Below, piece after piece: positions 11,275 through 22,424 of a stretch of 64,000 bases of DNA (position 1 is its first letter; each line of letters starts with the position of its first letter). Both the position numbers and the translations under genes were made by a program. Source of the DNA: Colius striatus (lineage: Eukaryota > Chordata > Aves > Coliiformes > Coliidae); contig NC_084771.1 of NCBI RefSeq assembly GCF_028858725.1, positions 8,150,915 to 8,214,914 on the forward strand. The letters are read 5' to 3'. The notes under the pieces were generated by a model. The model was given only the letters and a program-made list of their open reading frames with translations, was not told the DNA's origin and made no database searches.

Positions 11275-13202
11275 CAGGACAGCCAGCTCAAAGGCTTTTT
11301 CCTGTGGAAGCTGGGACTGTTCTCTCACATTCGATTGCCAGCTCCACGGTGGAAGATCCTGCAGGTTTATTCAGGGGAGTTTTGGGGCAGTTTGGGTATA
11401 TAGGAGATAAAACTCTGCTTGAGATGGATGGAAGGGGATGAGCAGCCCAACCACTGTGACTGTCCCTGCTGCTGGGCCACCCACACCTGACCCAGCTGGA
11501 GCAGAAAACACACAGGAGGGAGTACCAAAGCTTTTGCTAGGAAGGAGAGGAAACATCCCAGGTGCTTCTCCTCGATTTTCCCAACTCCCTGGCTGTACAA
11601 CCAAGCCAAAGCCACTCTCACCTCCATACACTGACATCTGCTGGAGCATCTTCTCTGCTAAAAACACACAATGAACCTGAAAACAGACAGAAATCATAAA
11701 TGGCAGCTCTGGTCTCTGCTCTCGGGGCTGTAGAGAGACAGGTGAAGGCTGGCAGCTCACTTCAGCACAGCAGCCCTGCCTTGTCACTGCCCGCTCCTGC
11801 CTTTAGTGCATCCCTCTGGTCCCCACATGACCGCTCCTTTGCCTTCCCTTCACTCCCCCTCCCACCCTTTCCAATCATTCCCTCCTCACTCAGCTCTAGG
11901 TTTGCTCCTCCACTGCTGACACATCCTGTATCTCCCAACCACAGCTGCTGCGAGACCCTCTGCAAGACAAAATCTCCCCACAGCTCCTCAAATGCTCCAG
12001 TGTGGGACCTTCCCTTGCTCCCAGGGCTTTTCTTGCCCCCACAACTGCCCCATTGGCACAGGCTGCAGCAGCACACGGCCCAGGGACCCTCAGGGGGAGG
12101 AACAGCGGGTTCAATGGACACATCTTTAACCCAGGGGTGTCCCGTGCTGAGGTGGTTTCACCAGCACAGCACAGGCTCATTTCTTAAAGGAAATTAATCA
12201 TCGTCACTTTTGCCACCACCTCCTCTCATGATCTTCACGTTTACATTCCTACACTCAACCATCAAGGTTCAAAGAGCAGCCAGAAGAAAAGGTTCCCTTT
12301 GCCCCTTTCTTTAATTTAGTGACAGCTCCTCAGACAAGTTCCCCCAGCCCAGGTCACTTCAAGGGTATCCCCGTGACCCCTGGGGTTGCTTGGGCTGAGC
12401 ACAGGCACCGATTGATTGCCTTTGAAAAGCTGTGTTCTTCCAACAGGAACGTTGGAAGCACCAGGGCCCCCATCTTACGTGTTGCTACAAAAGTACAAGG
12501 AACATCACAAACACCTGCTCAGTCTATTTCAAATCTACCCACTCAGTTCCACTTCATTACATTCTCACTCAGCCAAAATCTGCCTGTGTGACTGCTTGGC
12601 AATACAATGGGTGAAAGATAACAACAGCCAGGTTTAAACAGCCATTCCACTGGAGTCTCTCTAAAAGGCAGTGAGGACATGCTGATTAAATACAACAAGC
12701 TCTTGTAGGGGTCCTTCCACTTGGGAGAAGATGATTATGGGCCATGGTACAAGGAACCCAACCTCATATGTAGATAAGTGGAAATGCCAGAACATCCTGG
12801 TCTGAAGGAGGTACCTGTCACAGAGGAGCATTACTGCAGGCTTCTCTAGTTTTGTGGTGAGAAAGCTGCAGAGAAGGCACAGTCCCAGTCCCACTGAAGT
12901 CAGGGGAACAGTTTTCTCTGGTTTATCAGCCTGTTCATTATGCCAAAGCCACACACACACACGTTTACACGCTGCAGATGGTCCCTTCGCCACCGTGAGC
13001 AGAGGGTGATGCTCAGCTACAGTCAAGCACCCACAATGGAACTTTTGTCAGTTGAGCAGGGCTTTTCTTTCATAAGCTAGACACTGTACAATACTGTCTG
13101 TGAAGGAGACTGGAGCTCCAATGTTGTTGGAAGGGTTTGTATGGATCTTGATCAGTCAGCATGTGACTGGCGGCTGTTTACTGGGATTTGTCTCATACAA
13201 TT
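11275..13202 (+). other. P2RY10: P2RY10 3' UTR and 3' flank
   Basis: No separate gene is visible. The 3' UTR must start at 11275. No canonical AATAAA lies close to the stop codon. ATTAAA at 12685-12690 is the first plausible signal, and AATAAA at 13445-13450, beyond the next CR1, is another. The true 3' end is open. Confidence 0.35.
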
Positions 13203-13370
13203 TCACAGAATCACAGAATCTCAAGGGCTGGAAGGGACCTGGAAAGCTCACCCAGTGCAACCCCCCTGTCAGAGCAGCCCCGCCTAGAGTAGGGCACACA
13301 GGAACTCAGCCAGCTGGGTTTGAATCTTTCCAGAGAAGGAGCTTCCACAGCCATCTGGGCAGCCCATCAG
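13203..13370 (-). repeat. CR1 LINE fragment
   Basis: The + strand starts with TCACAGAATCACAGAATC and continues with the inverted CR1 3' region of the GGCTGGAAGGGACCT group. It is a minus-strand, 5'-truncated copy. A poly-A run of 12 and an A-rich patch follow at 13420-13450. Confidence 0.85.
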
Positions 13371-15750
13371 GTGAAAACAAGTTGAAGGCACTCTTGTGGT
13401 AACCATGTAGCTTGTCTCAAAAAAAAAAAATGATGCTTTAAAAAAATAAACATGTTTTTGCAAACATAAACCGAGTTTCAGTGATCACTTCTACCTAGAA
13501 AGCTGAATGTGATCAGCCCCTTCCTGAAGCACAGGGTTCAAGTGACAGACTTCTGTTGGACTGTTTGCCAGCCTACAGAAAGGTTTTCCCCCACTCTAAT
13601 ATACCCCCTTGTTGGGTTTTGTACTTACTGATTTTTAACTACATCACTGGCATTTAATTTTGAGGTATTTTGGGGAAAAGTCCTCCACTAGCTATGCTGC
13701 CAGTGCTGCATGGCTGGGTGTGAGGAGTGACTGCTGTCATCCTCACACGTGCAGGCAGGATGCAGAAACCATCTCTCTCTGCCATCCAACAATCTTTTTG
13801 CAGGTACAAATCCTTACAGCTTATAACAGCCACTCACATCATTTAAGACAGGATTGGTAAGGCAGAAATAGGTAACTATAGTCCCCCATGCACTGAAAGC
13901 TGTAAAGTGGACCTGGCAGGGGAGTACTTGCTCCAGCAGCTCAATGTCCAAAGAGTGATGGTGGCTTTCCCATCCTCAACTTTAACACCACCTTTGGGGA
14001 TAACATCCCCCATCACCACAATGGTCTCCACAAACCCACACTCAAAGCCTTTAGTTCAAGTCCTCCAAAACCTCAGCTGTGCCGTGGGGGAGCAGATAAA
14101 TCCAGCTTTGCTGCAGGGGAGAAGGGCATTCTGGTTGCCTTTGTGGCTGCGAGGTGCTGGGTCTGACACAAGCCCCAGGGCTGCAGGTGCTGTCTCTGCC
14201 TGCCAGAGCTCTCACACAACGAAAGGCACAGTGTGCCCAGCTCCAGTTCCTGTAATTCACCTCGTTTCCTGTGACCATAAAACATGTTTATTATTTTGAC
14301 TAGAGGAAATACAATTTCATGATGCTGCTCCTGGCTTCTCTCTTGTGCTGGTCCCACTGCTTGCCCTCACCAGCCTTCAAAGGAGACATCCTCACCCTTC
14401 CTAGGCAGACACAACAAAGTGTCTTTCGAGAGAGATGCCACGGAAAGGCAGAGGTGAACTTGGTACTGCTGGGCAGGTCTGTGAAGGACAGATCTGGAGG
14501 GCTCCACTGGCACCTGCTCCTGGAGCAACCCTGTGTGAAGATGGGAACTGCTCAGGGTGGAAACGTGGGCAGGTCCCCAAATCACCTGCACCAGAGGGTG
14601 TCTGCCAGCAATACAGCCCTGGGCAAAACCACAGCTTGACATTCTTCCTCTCTAACATGAGCCCTTCAGCTCTTAGTAAAAGCAAGTGTTTCTTTGCACT
14701 GACAGCAAACATCCACCCCAGCTAAACTGGTAGCAGAGCTCTGGTCAGCCCTCCCCTGCTTGAGAAAAGGCTCTCCTGAGCTTGACAACAAACCCCAGGG
14801 CATTTGGAGACAAACCCCAGGGGATTTAATGCTTTCCTGCAGCCTCAGGTTCTGAGCTTGCGAGGGCCTCAGCTTCCTTTTCTTTCCTTAAGTGAGGTCA
14901 CTAGCTCTCTGTGCAGAGCAAAAGACAAAACATGCTGTAAATGCAGGAAAACAGCTCAACAAGGCACCAGCTCAAAAACATCAACACCCTCCATTGCATG
15001 TAACAGACTCCAGGGCCACAACTGGAGCATTTTGACCAAAACCACCAAGTCTGTGACTACACAAGGGCTTGTCCTGAAAAGGTAGGGAGTGACTGACCAG
15101 TGTTTGCTGTAAAAGAAATCAAAGCCCCCTGCAAACGCTGTCCCTGCAGAGCCCACTGTGCAGCGGAGAGAGGGACCATGTGCCACAGGGCACTAGGGAC
15201 TCCCCAGCCCCACGGCTCGAGTCAAGCCATAGCAAGTCTCTACACAGGGGTGAGTTGCTTTGTCTGAAGAAGACCTCCTCCTCCTCATCCTCCTCTTGAA
15301 GGGCCCCTTGTTCTCACACATCCTTCAGGTGCTTCCTGTCAGATATTTCCAAATGCTGAGCACATAAAGAGATGCTGATCAGACACATTTGGCCTCCTGC
15401 CCACAGGATACCAGGCTGCAGGCAGAGATGACCTTGATCTGGAGGCCTTAGATAAAGTCTCAGTGACTTAAAAAATTCTGTGAGGCCTTCTGCCTTTGCA
15501 AGGGTCTGCATTGGGCACGAGGTGTTGGTAGCATTGGTTACGAGCCAGAAGAGCAGAAATGCTGAACAAAAACGTGCATGCAGTTGAAAGAATAGAGAGG
15601 TTGCTTCTGTTGAGGGAGGAGGCTTGAGGTTTGTCAGTCCACCACATCCAGGAAGGCTATGGTCTTCCTCAAAAAGAGCTCTAAAAAAAGCACTGATGAG
15701 CAGAGGAAGGACTCAGTGTGGCTGTGGAGCCTGAGGTGTGAGTCTGACCC
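13371..15750. other. Intergenic sequence between P2RY10 and P2RY10B
   Basis: It contains an A-rich tract with an AATAAA hexamer at 13445-13450, which could serve as a distal poly(A) signal for P2RY10. No exon, RNA gene or other repeat is recognisable. Confidence 0.35.
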
Positions 15751-15863
15751 TCACAAAATCTTAAAGGCTGGAAGGGACCTTGAAAGCTCATCCAGTGCAA
15801 CCCCCCTGCCAGAGCAGGACCAGCTAGAGCAGGTCACACAGGAACTCATCCAGGTGGGGTTTG
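15751..15863 (-). repeat. CR1 LINE fragment
   Basis: This short minus-strand copy starts at the inverted 3' end (TCACAAAATCTTAAAGGC) and matches the other GGCTGGAAGGGACCT-group copies for about 110 bp. Confidence 0.8.
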
Positions 15864-16111
15864 ACCCTTGCTGTGGTCTGACTCCCCCTGACCTCTGCTG
15901 CACCAGCAGCCTGGCTGGAAACACAGACCTAAAAATAGGGCTGAGGGAGGGCTGGATGCAGGGCTGGCTGTGTGCTGGGGACACAGCAGTAGGATGGCCC
16001 AGGCAGGATATCCTGACAAAATAGCCACTTTGGGATAATCCTTTAACCTCTGGAGGGGGATGGGGCACAGGGGCAGCCTCCCTCCTGCAAACCTGGGAAC
16101 CTTTCACAAAT

Positions 16112-16184
16112 GCACAAGCATGGACTTGGTGAGGTGAAAGGTCTTTTCCAACTGTAATGATTCTGTGCTTCTGTGGGATTCTTT
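16112..16184 (+). repeat. CR1 LINE 3'-end fragment
   Basis: This is a short + strand copy with the box GGTCTTTTCCAACTG followed by degenerate terminal repeats of the ATTCTGTG type. The left border is approximate. Confidence 0.6.
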
Positions 16185-17199
16185 CTTCTTTGCATCAGCT
16201 GCTGACAAAGGTGTGCAAGGAAAAAACCTGGAGTGAAAAGCAGGTCCAAATTGCTCTGCTTTCAGCTGAGAGGAGAAGCATGGGGCTTCATGAGTACTTC
16301 TTTGTTAGCAGGCCACATTTTCCTGATGGTTAAGCAAGCAGCAATGAAGAGGCCCATAGCTATATCTCTAAAGGCTGATCAGTAGTCTGTGTATAAACTG
16401 GTCCTGCCTTTGCCTTCATGAAGATGTTGGTCAACTGATGTAACTGCATCACCACTGACCCCAGGACACCTCAGGTCAAGGATCCTCTCTCCAATGTTCT
16501 CTATGCTACTGTCACCAAGCACAACTCCCAGTTGCTGAGGGGATCCCAATTCCTCAGCTGGTGACTTATTCTACAATTAAAGGTTATAATTGCTTCCTCC
16601 TTTCATTTCTCTTCCACAGTTTCTGTTAATTTGGTGGAGTCACGGGACCAATTACAGAAAACAGATGTGAGCAAGAATAGCTCTCAACAAACATCACCAG
16701 CAGTAAGAAAAGGGATGGTGCCAACAGTTGTTAAGATCTCTGCAAGCTTTGGGCTGTTAGATGTGGCACTGGATAACAAGTAAAACTGTTCAGCTGGAAA
16801 TGAGGCAGCTCTTGATAAGTCCCACTACAGTTATCTGCTGGCAGCAATTCAGACAGCAGGTCGTGATAAGCAGCTAGGAAAAGAGATAGAGATTGTATTT
16901 AATGTATGGGAAGGGAACCAAAGGAGGCAAAAAGAAAAGGAAGAAAAGAAATTGGGAGTGGTGCAAGTTAGGTTTGTTAAAACTACAGTATTTTGGGAAA
17001 ATCTCCACCTTATTATTTCAGAAGCAAAGTCCAAACCCTCAGGCTTCAGCCTCCAGCCTTGGGAGTCTGAGGCTGACCAAGCTCCAAGGAAACGAGGGAA
17101 AATTACTGCCTTCCAGTAACTGCCACGGGCAGCTTGCAGCTCTCCTTTAGGGAGCACTTACTGGGAGGTTTCTTTGCTTCTGTACTTTGTTCTTAGCAA
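16185..17199. other. Intergenic sequence, nothing recognised
   Basis: This is AT-leaning unique sequence with no recognisable exon or repeat. It lies just before a CpG-richer patch that may be the P2RY10B promoter. Confidence 0.35.
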
Positions 17200-17608
17200 G
17201 CAAGATGGCAAGTGGCTGTGGATGAAAGCAGAGGAGCAGAGGACGCTGCTGCCTGCCAGGCTCCTGTGGAAACCCGTCCCCGAGGTCTCATCGCCCGGCC
17301 GCCGGCTGGGACGACGTCATCGCCTTCCCAGTTGTTTTCACGTCATCAGCTGCACACGTTTGGTGTGCTCAACAGAAACAAAATACAGGATTTCCTGTTG
17401 TGCAGCCACTGTACTGGGCTGCAGATGCAGGCAGGATTCCAGCGCTCCCAAGACATGTGGAAGTTGAGCGAGGAGTCGCTGCCGGAGCCCGGCTGGCTGA
17501 GGAAAGCGGGAGGAAATCAAAGCTGAAAGCTCCCAGCTCGTGCTGTCTAGCATGGATGGCACCCCCCTGAAGGATGGCACCCCCCTGAAGGATGGCACTC
17601 ACAGCAAG
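17200..17608 (+). promoter_or_regulatory. Candidate promoter and first exon of P2RY10B-like
   Basis: This patch stands out by its CpG content (17278-17350 and 17460-17510). It has two CRE-like sites, CGACGTCA at 17312-17319 and TCACGTCA at 17338-17345, each one base off TGACGTCA. At 17552 an ATG opens 19 codons that end at an excellent donor, AGCAAG|GTAAGC (17608/17609). The codons after the ATG are three 18-nt units (17555-17572, 17573-17590, 17591-17608) reading DGTPLK, DGTPLK and DGTHSK. Spliced to the acceptor at 21266-21267, the frame would not match the receptor, so this would be an upstream ORF or a 5' UTR exon rather than receptor N-terminus. Transcription here is inferred only. Confidence 0.35.
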
Positions 17609-20600
17609 GTAAGCCTCGTTTCTGCTGCCTGTTGTCTTCACTTAGATCAGAGCTAGCGGAGCGCTGAGCAAAGCCTTCCCTTCTCTTTTGTGTGTCTGAA
17701 CTCCTCTTCTTCAAGAGATCTTATCTCCTGAAGCTGGTGCCACATCCTCAGCAGCTACAGACCGTGCCCACTGTGCCTTTCTGTGGCTGGGCTGCGAGGG
17801 GTGGGTGAGCTGGGTGCACCTGAGCAGGCTGCGCTGAGCAGCACGCAGGGAAAGCCTCTCACCCCAGCACACATCCACGCTGCCCTCCCCAGCACAAGCT
17901 GCCAGGGCTGACCCTCTCTGCTCATGCATTTCCTATTAGTGCCTGGATTAAACAAACAAAGTTACTGCTTAGAACACGGGTGCCAGAAAGCCTCTGCTAC
18001 CTTCAAGCCGTTTCAAGCTCATTTCAAGTCAGAAGGGGATTCTTTCCTTCGCTTTCCCTCCAGCATCCCAGCCCTGAGCAGGGTTAAAGGTGGGCAGCTC
18101 TGCCCCGATCCCCCATCCCTGGGGGTTCTCTCCAAGCCCTGGAAAAGCTGAGGGAGAGCTTGGCAGTGGGAGCAGTCAATGCAATCCCACAGCAGCGTGG
18201 GGCTGGGTGGAGCTGGGGGTGATTCAGAGTAGCCAGGCCATTTCCAATAACCACAGCCACATGTGCCTCCAGCAGCAGCCACTGCCAAGGCACTCAGAAA
18301 AAGAAACATGGCTATTTTAATAGCTGCCTTCACCCCTTAATGAGTTGCAAAGTTGCTTGCTGCTTAATGAATTGCAGTGCTACACCCACAGCCAGTGGTC
18401 TCGCTCCTCTGGCAGCCACACTGGTCTCCTCTACACTGCTTAAAACTCAGCTTTGCCAATTAAAAGAGAGTTCCCTGTGCTCCTGCCTGTGTGTAGATCT
18501 GCGTGGATGAAGTAGGAAAACAAACAAGGAGCAGCAGGGAGTATTTCATATAAGCTTTATGAAGTAACTGAACAAAACCTCCTCCAAAGCCCACGGGAGC
18601 ATCTCTGCCCCGACACCGGTGGCAAAACACGGGGGGAGCTGGAGCTCTGGGGCAAAACTCAGCCCAGAGGCTGGAGGGAAGGCCAAAACTGGAACACAAT
18701 AGTAAATCCAAAGGTGCAGCCTCTCAGGAAGCGCTGCAGGGAAGGAGCACTGGCCTGAACCCAGCCCAGCAGGGCCCCAGCAGACAGCTCCTGGCTGCTC
18801 TCTTGCCAGGTGCCCTGACAAGTGCTGCCACCTAAAACCTGAAAGTGCTGGGTACCAGGAGGGAGCCTCAGCCCTGTCACCAAGAAACAGACACTCCTGT
18901 GATCCCAGGGAGAGCCAAAAGCAGAGAAAACCAGGAAGGAAGCTCCCCACAGCCACGCCTGCAGGGAAAAGGCTTTGGATTTGGGCTGAGACACGTGGCA
19001 GGGAGCAGATGGCGAGACAGGGAGATGGGGCACTAGAATCCTTACCACAAGCCTAGAGCAGCAAGTGCCACATCTGTCACTGGAAATCCACGACAAGAGC
19101 TGGGAATAGCTGCAGTCTCTCCACTCCCCAGGAGTTTTCCCTCTCTCTTCTGTTTAGGGCAGTGAGGACAATGTGTCCTGCCACCACTTTTCCAGGGTTG
19201 AACAGTGCAAAGGGGACTAGCCAAGAGTGGGGCCAGCACCAAGCACAAGCCCCTCATGGGTTTCCAGGCAGGAGAGGAGCACATGGGATGCTGCAGGGGC
19301 CAGAGGGGTTTGATTCCCCTGTCCACTCACAATAGATGTCCCCACTCCCCTGCCTTGTGCCTGCTCAATGGAGAAATCAGAAACCTCCAACCTGGGGCTG
19401 CCAAACACAGTCAGTAGCCAAAAGGCACCAGGCTGGCAGCCCCCCTGTCACATCAGCCTTGTGCTTGTGCAGCCAAAGCTGAGGGAAACAAGCCAAGGGG
19501 AGAGGGCAGTTTGGAGAGGCTCGGTTCCCAAAGCAGCACACACAACCACAAATGGGAGTACCCAGTGTGGGCAGCCAGCAAGAGGCTGCTGCCTGTTTTG
19601 CATGTAGAGAAAACCCTTTTTCCTGAAACTAAAACATGGCAACCCCTCTGAAGAGTCCCTCAAAGAGGAAGAGGCGGGCTAGAGGAGCCTTCACCCTGCA
19701 GCTTGAAGCAATGCCAGGCTCTGGCTGGCCAGGTCCTGCCTGCAGGCAATCAGCTGCTAGAAATCCATCCCTGAGGCAAATGCTGGGTTCGTGGCTATGG
19801 GAAACAGCACCCTGGCTGCCTCTTAATCAACTACCACCATTGAGGAGCAACGTGGCAACAGCAAGAGGTGCTCAGGGCTCTGCCACAGCAGGGTCTAGTC
19901 TCGTAGGAGGGAAGGGCAGACTGTCCGACACCTTGCAGGCAGCTGCAGGCTCCGTTTCCAAGGGGAAGACGGCACTGTCTTGTTGCAAGATGAGGCTACA
20001 GGCTACCTGCTGCTGCTGAATCACCTCTTCAAAAAGAGCAGAGCATTTCCCCGTGGGCTCAGCTCACTAATGATCAAATCCATCCACCTGTGAACTCCCC
20101 CTGACACAGTAATACCCTCAGTGCTGGCTGGAGGAGATGAAACGGGTAAATGGGCATCAAGAATTTGTAACTCTAGCTACAAGACAGATCACAGACATCT
20201 GCCTTCATGTCCTGAACCATTGCTGGAGGGCTACTGCTGTTGCCACAACACGATGCCCACACAATGTGCCACGAGTGCTGGAATTGAGTTAGCAGGGCTG
20301 GCAGAGCAACCGGCGTGTGCTCGGCCCGTTATTAGCTTATAAATCCAGCCTTTAGTCTGGAGCCAGAGCTCCGATGGATCTGTCTGCACCTCTCCCTCCG
20401 GCCTCTGCTCTGCTCAGCTGCCAGCCAGCACCAGCGCTTGCTGATGCTAGTTATTGCCCTCACAGCCAACTGACAACAGGCCACTGCATGGACCTGAGAA
20501 GACAATGTCTAGATCCATTTCAAGTCCCTGTTTATTTACAGTCCCACTGAAGTTGTTTTGGGGATATCAGAGAGCACTGATTTGATAGGAGGTTGACAGA

Positions 20601-20654
20601 AAGCTATAAGCAATAAAAGCAGCCCTGAAAAGCCCTGGGGAAGTGAAGCAGCTC
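17609..20654. other. Intergenic or 5' intronic sequence of P2RY10B
   Basis: No exon or repeat family is recognisable. A TATA-like TTATAAATC lies near 20336-20344 but has no nearby donor or CpG support. If the exon ending at 17608 is real, this is the 5' intron of P2RY10B. Confidence 0.35.
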
Positions 20655-20930
20655 TCATAGAATCACAGAATGGTGGGAGTTGGAAGGGAGCTTTAGAGAT
20701 CATCCAGTCCAAGCCCCTGCTAATGCAGGTTCCCCTTGATCAGGGAACACAGGAACGTGACCAGGGGGGTTTGGAAACCTCGAGAGAAGGAGCCTCCACA
20801 ACCCCCTGGGCAGCCTCTGCTAATGCTCTGTCCCCCTCTCAGTAAAATAGCAGGGGTTTTACGTTTAAATGGAACATTTTGTGTTCCAGCTTCATCCCAT
20901 TACCCCTTGTCCTATCACTAGATACAATAC
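20655..20930 (-). repeat. CR1 LINE fragment
   Basis: The + strand starts with TCATAGAATCACAGAATGG and continues with the inverted CR1 3' region. It belongs to a second CR1 group, marked by 'ccagtccaagcccctgct', shared with the copies at 1560, 26671 and 28668. It is a minus-strand, 5'-truncated copy. Confidence 0.8.
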
Positions 20931-21267
20931 AGATGCTCTCCAGTATTAGCAACAGAGAGATGAATGTTGCAGAGCTCAGTCACAACTCACTGTACTTGTG
21001 GCATTGCCTCAGGGGGTGACAGGGCACCAAATCCTGCAGAGCACATCTGAGCAGCTGTGTAGAAACGCCTGGGATTGCTGCTTCTAAGTGAGGTCTGGCC
21101 CTGCACCCTTCCCAACACACACACCCCCATCTCGCACATACACCCACACACACGTGCTCTACAAACCTCCACACGACTTATTCTTCTCTACTGAAGCACA
21201 TGTGCTCCACAGGGGGAAAACACCACAGGGTTTTTGTCATGACAGCCCCTTTTTTCACTCCCCACAG
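20931..21267. other. Intron end before the P2RY10B coding exon
   Basis: This is unique sequence with a CA-rich patch near 21110-21170, ending in a pyrimidine tract and a strong acceptor (TTTTTCACTCCCCACAG, AG at 21266-21267). Confidence 0.5.
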
Positions 21268-21317
21268 AAACCCTCCAACTGCCTCGATCACCTCATGAGC
21301 AAAGAGACTCAGCCGAG

Positions 21318-22424
21318 ATGGAGAGCAACGCGTCCTCCGGGAACTGCACCCATCCCCAGATGTCCTTCCAGTCCACCCTCTACGCCACCACATACACCCT
21401 CATCTTCATCCCCGGGCTCCTGGCCAACAGTGCCGCCCTCTGGGTCCTGTGCCGCTTCATCAGCAAGAAGAGCAAAGCCGTCATCTTCATGATCAACCTG
21501 GCCGTGGCCGACCTGGCCCACGTCCTCTCGCTGCCCTTACGGATGTATTACTACATAAACCACACGTGGCCCTTCGGGAGTTTTCTTTGCCAGGTGTGCT
21601 TCTACCTGAAGTACCTCAACATGTACGCCAGCATCTGCTTCCTCACCTGCATCAGCATCCAGCGGTACCTCTTCCTCCTCCACCCCTTCAGAGCCAAGGG
21701 CTGGAAGCGGCGGTACGACGCGGCCATCAGCGCCGCGGTCTGGCTCTTTGTCGGGGCGGCGTGTCTGCCCCTGCTCGTAGTCAGGAGCCCGGCCTTGTCC
21801 AACAGCACCAACACCTGCTTCTCAGACCTGGGGGTGAAGCAGCTGAGCCCGGGGGCCTCCATCGCGCTGGTGACGGTGGCGGAGCTGTTCGGCTTCGTCA
21901 TCCCCTTCGGCATCATCGCGTGCTGCACGTGGAAGATGCGGCAGTCGCTGCGGGACTGCCCCGAGCAGCTGCACAACGCCAGCGAGAAGCAGAGGGCTCT
22001 GCGCATGGTCCTCATGTGCGCCGCCGTCTTCTTCATCTGCTTCACCCCCTACCACATCAACTTCCCCTTCTTCATGATGGTGATCGAGAACATCATCCGG
22101 GACTGCGCCGTTCACAGGAGCGCCCTGCGCTTCCACCCCATCTCGCTGTGCCTGGCGAGCCTCAACTGCTGCCTGGATCCCGTCCTCTACTACTTCATGA
22201 CGTCCGAGTTCCAGGAGCGGGTGCTGCGGCACAGCTGCGCGGCCCTGCGCTCCCGCTTCCTGCGCCACGGCAGCCGCCTCTCCGGCGCCGGCCGCCGCGT
22301 CCGCATCAAGGGCAACCTGCCGCGCTTCCAGTTTTGGTCTCTTCCCAAGTTCTTTGGCCGAATAAACAGCATGGAAATGCCCCCCATGCCGCCCGACGAG
22401 CTGCTGCTGGAGTCCATCTCTTGA
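21318..22424 (+). CDS. P2RY10B: P2RY10B-like receptor, tandem paralogue of P2RY10
   Basis: This is an intact class A GPCR of 368 aa. By position and sequence it fits the lysophosphatidylserine receptor LPS2L, which is a pseudogene in human but a gene in mouse. Features are sequons N4 and N9, TM1 from about residue 22, QRY at 115-117 for DRY, the cysteine pair C91 and C167, PYHINF at 245-249 in TM6, and DPVLY at 287-291. The C-terminal tail is about 30 residues longer than in P2RY10 and ends in an MPPMPPDELLLESIS segment. The ATG at 21318 has a strong context (G at -3, G at +4). An acceptor at 21266-21267 starts the exon, which also holds an out-of-frame ATG at 21295 that overlaps the receptor frame. 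Third codon positions are strongly GC-rich. Similarity to P2RY10 is about two thirds by eye, with nearly identical tracts in TM1-TM3. Confidence 0.9.
   Translation: MESNASSGNCTHPQMSFQSTLYATTYTLIFIPGLLANSAALWVLCRFISKKSKAVIFMINLAVADLAHVLSLPLRMYYYINHTWPFGSFLCQVCFYLKYLNMYASICFLTCISIQRYLFLLHPFRAKGWKRRYDAAISAAVWLFVGAACLPLLVVRSPALSNSTNTCFSDLGVKQLSPGASIALVTVAELFGFVIPFGIIACCTWKMRQSLRDCPEQLHNASEKQRALRMVLMCAAVFFICFTPYHINFPFFMMVIENIIRDCAVHRSALRFHPISLCLASLNCCLDPVLYYFMTSEFQERVLRHSCAALRSRFLRHGSRLSGAGRRVRIKGNLPRFQFWSLPKFFGRINSMEMPPMPPDELLLESIS

Noticed and set aside
20334-20346. TATA-like TTATAAATC upstream of P2RY10B
   Set aside because: No donor site or other promoter sign follows; the patch at 17.2-17.6 kb is a better candidate.
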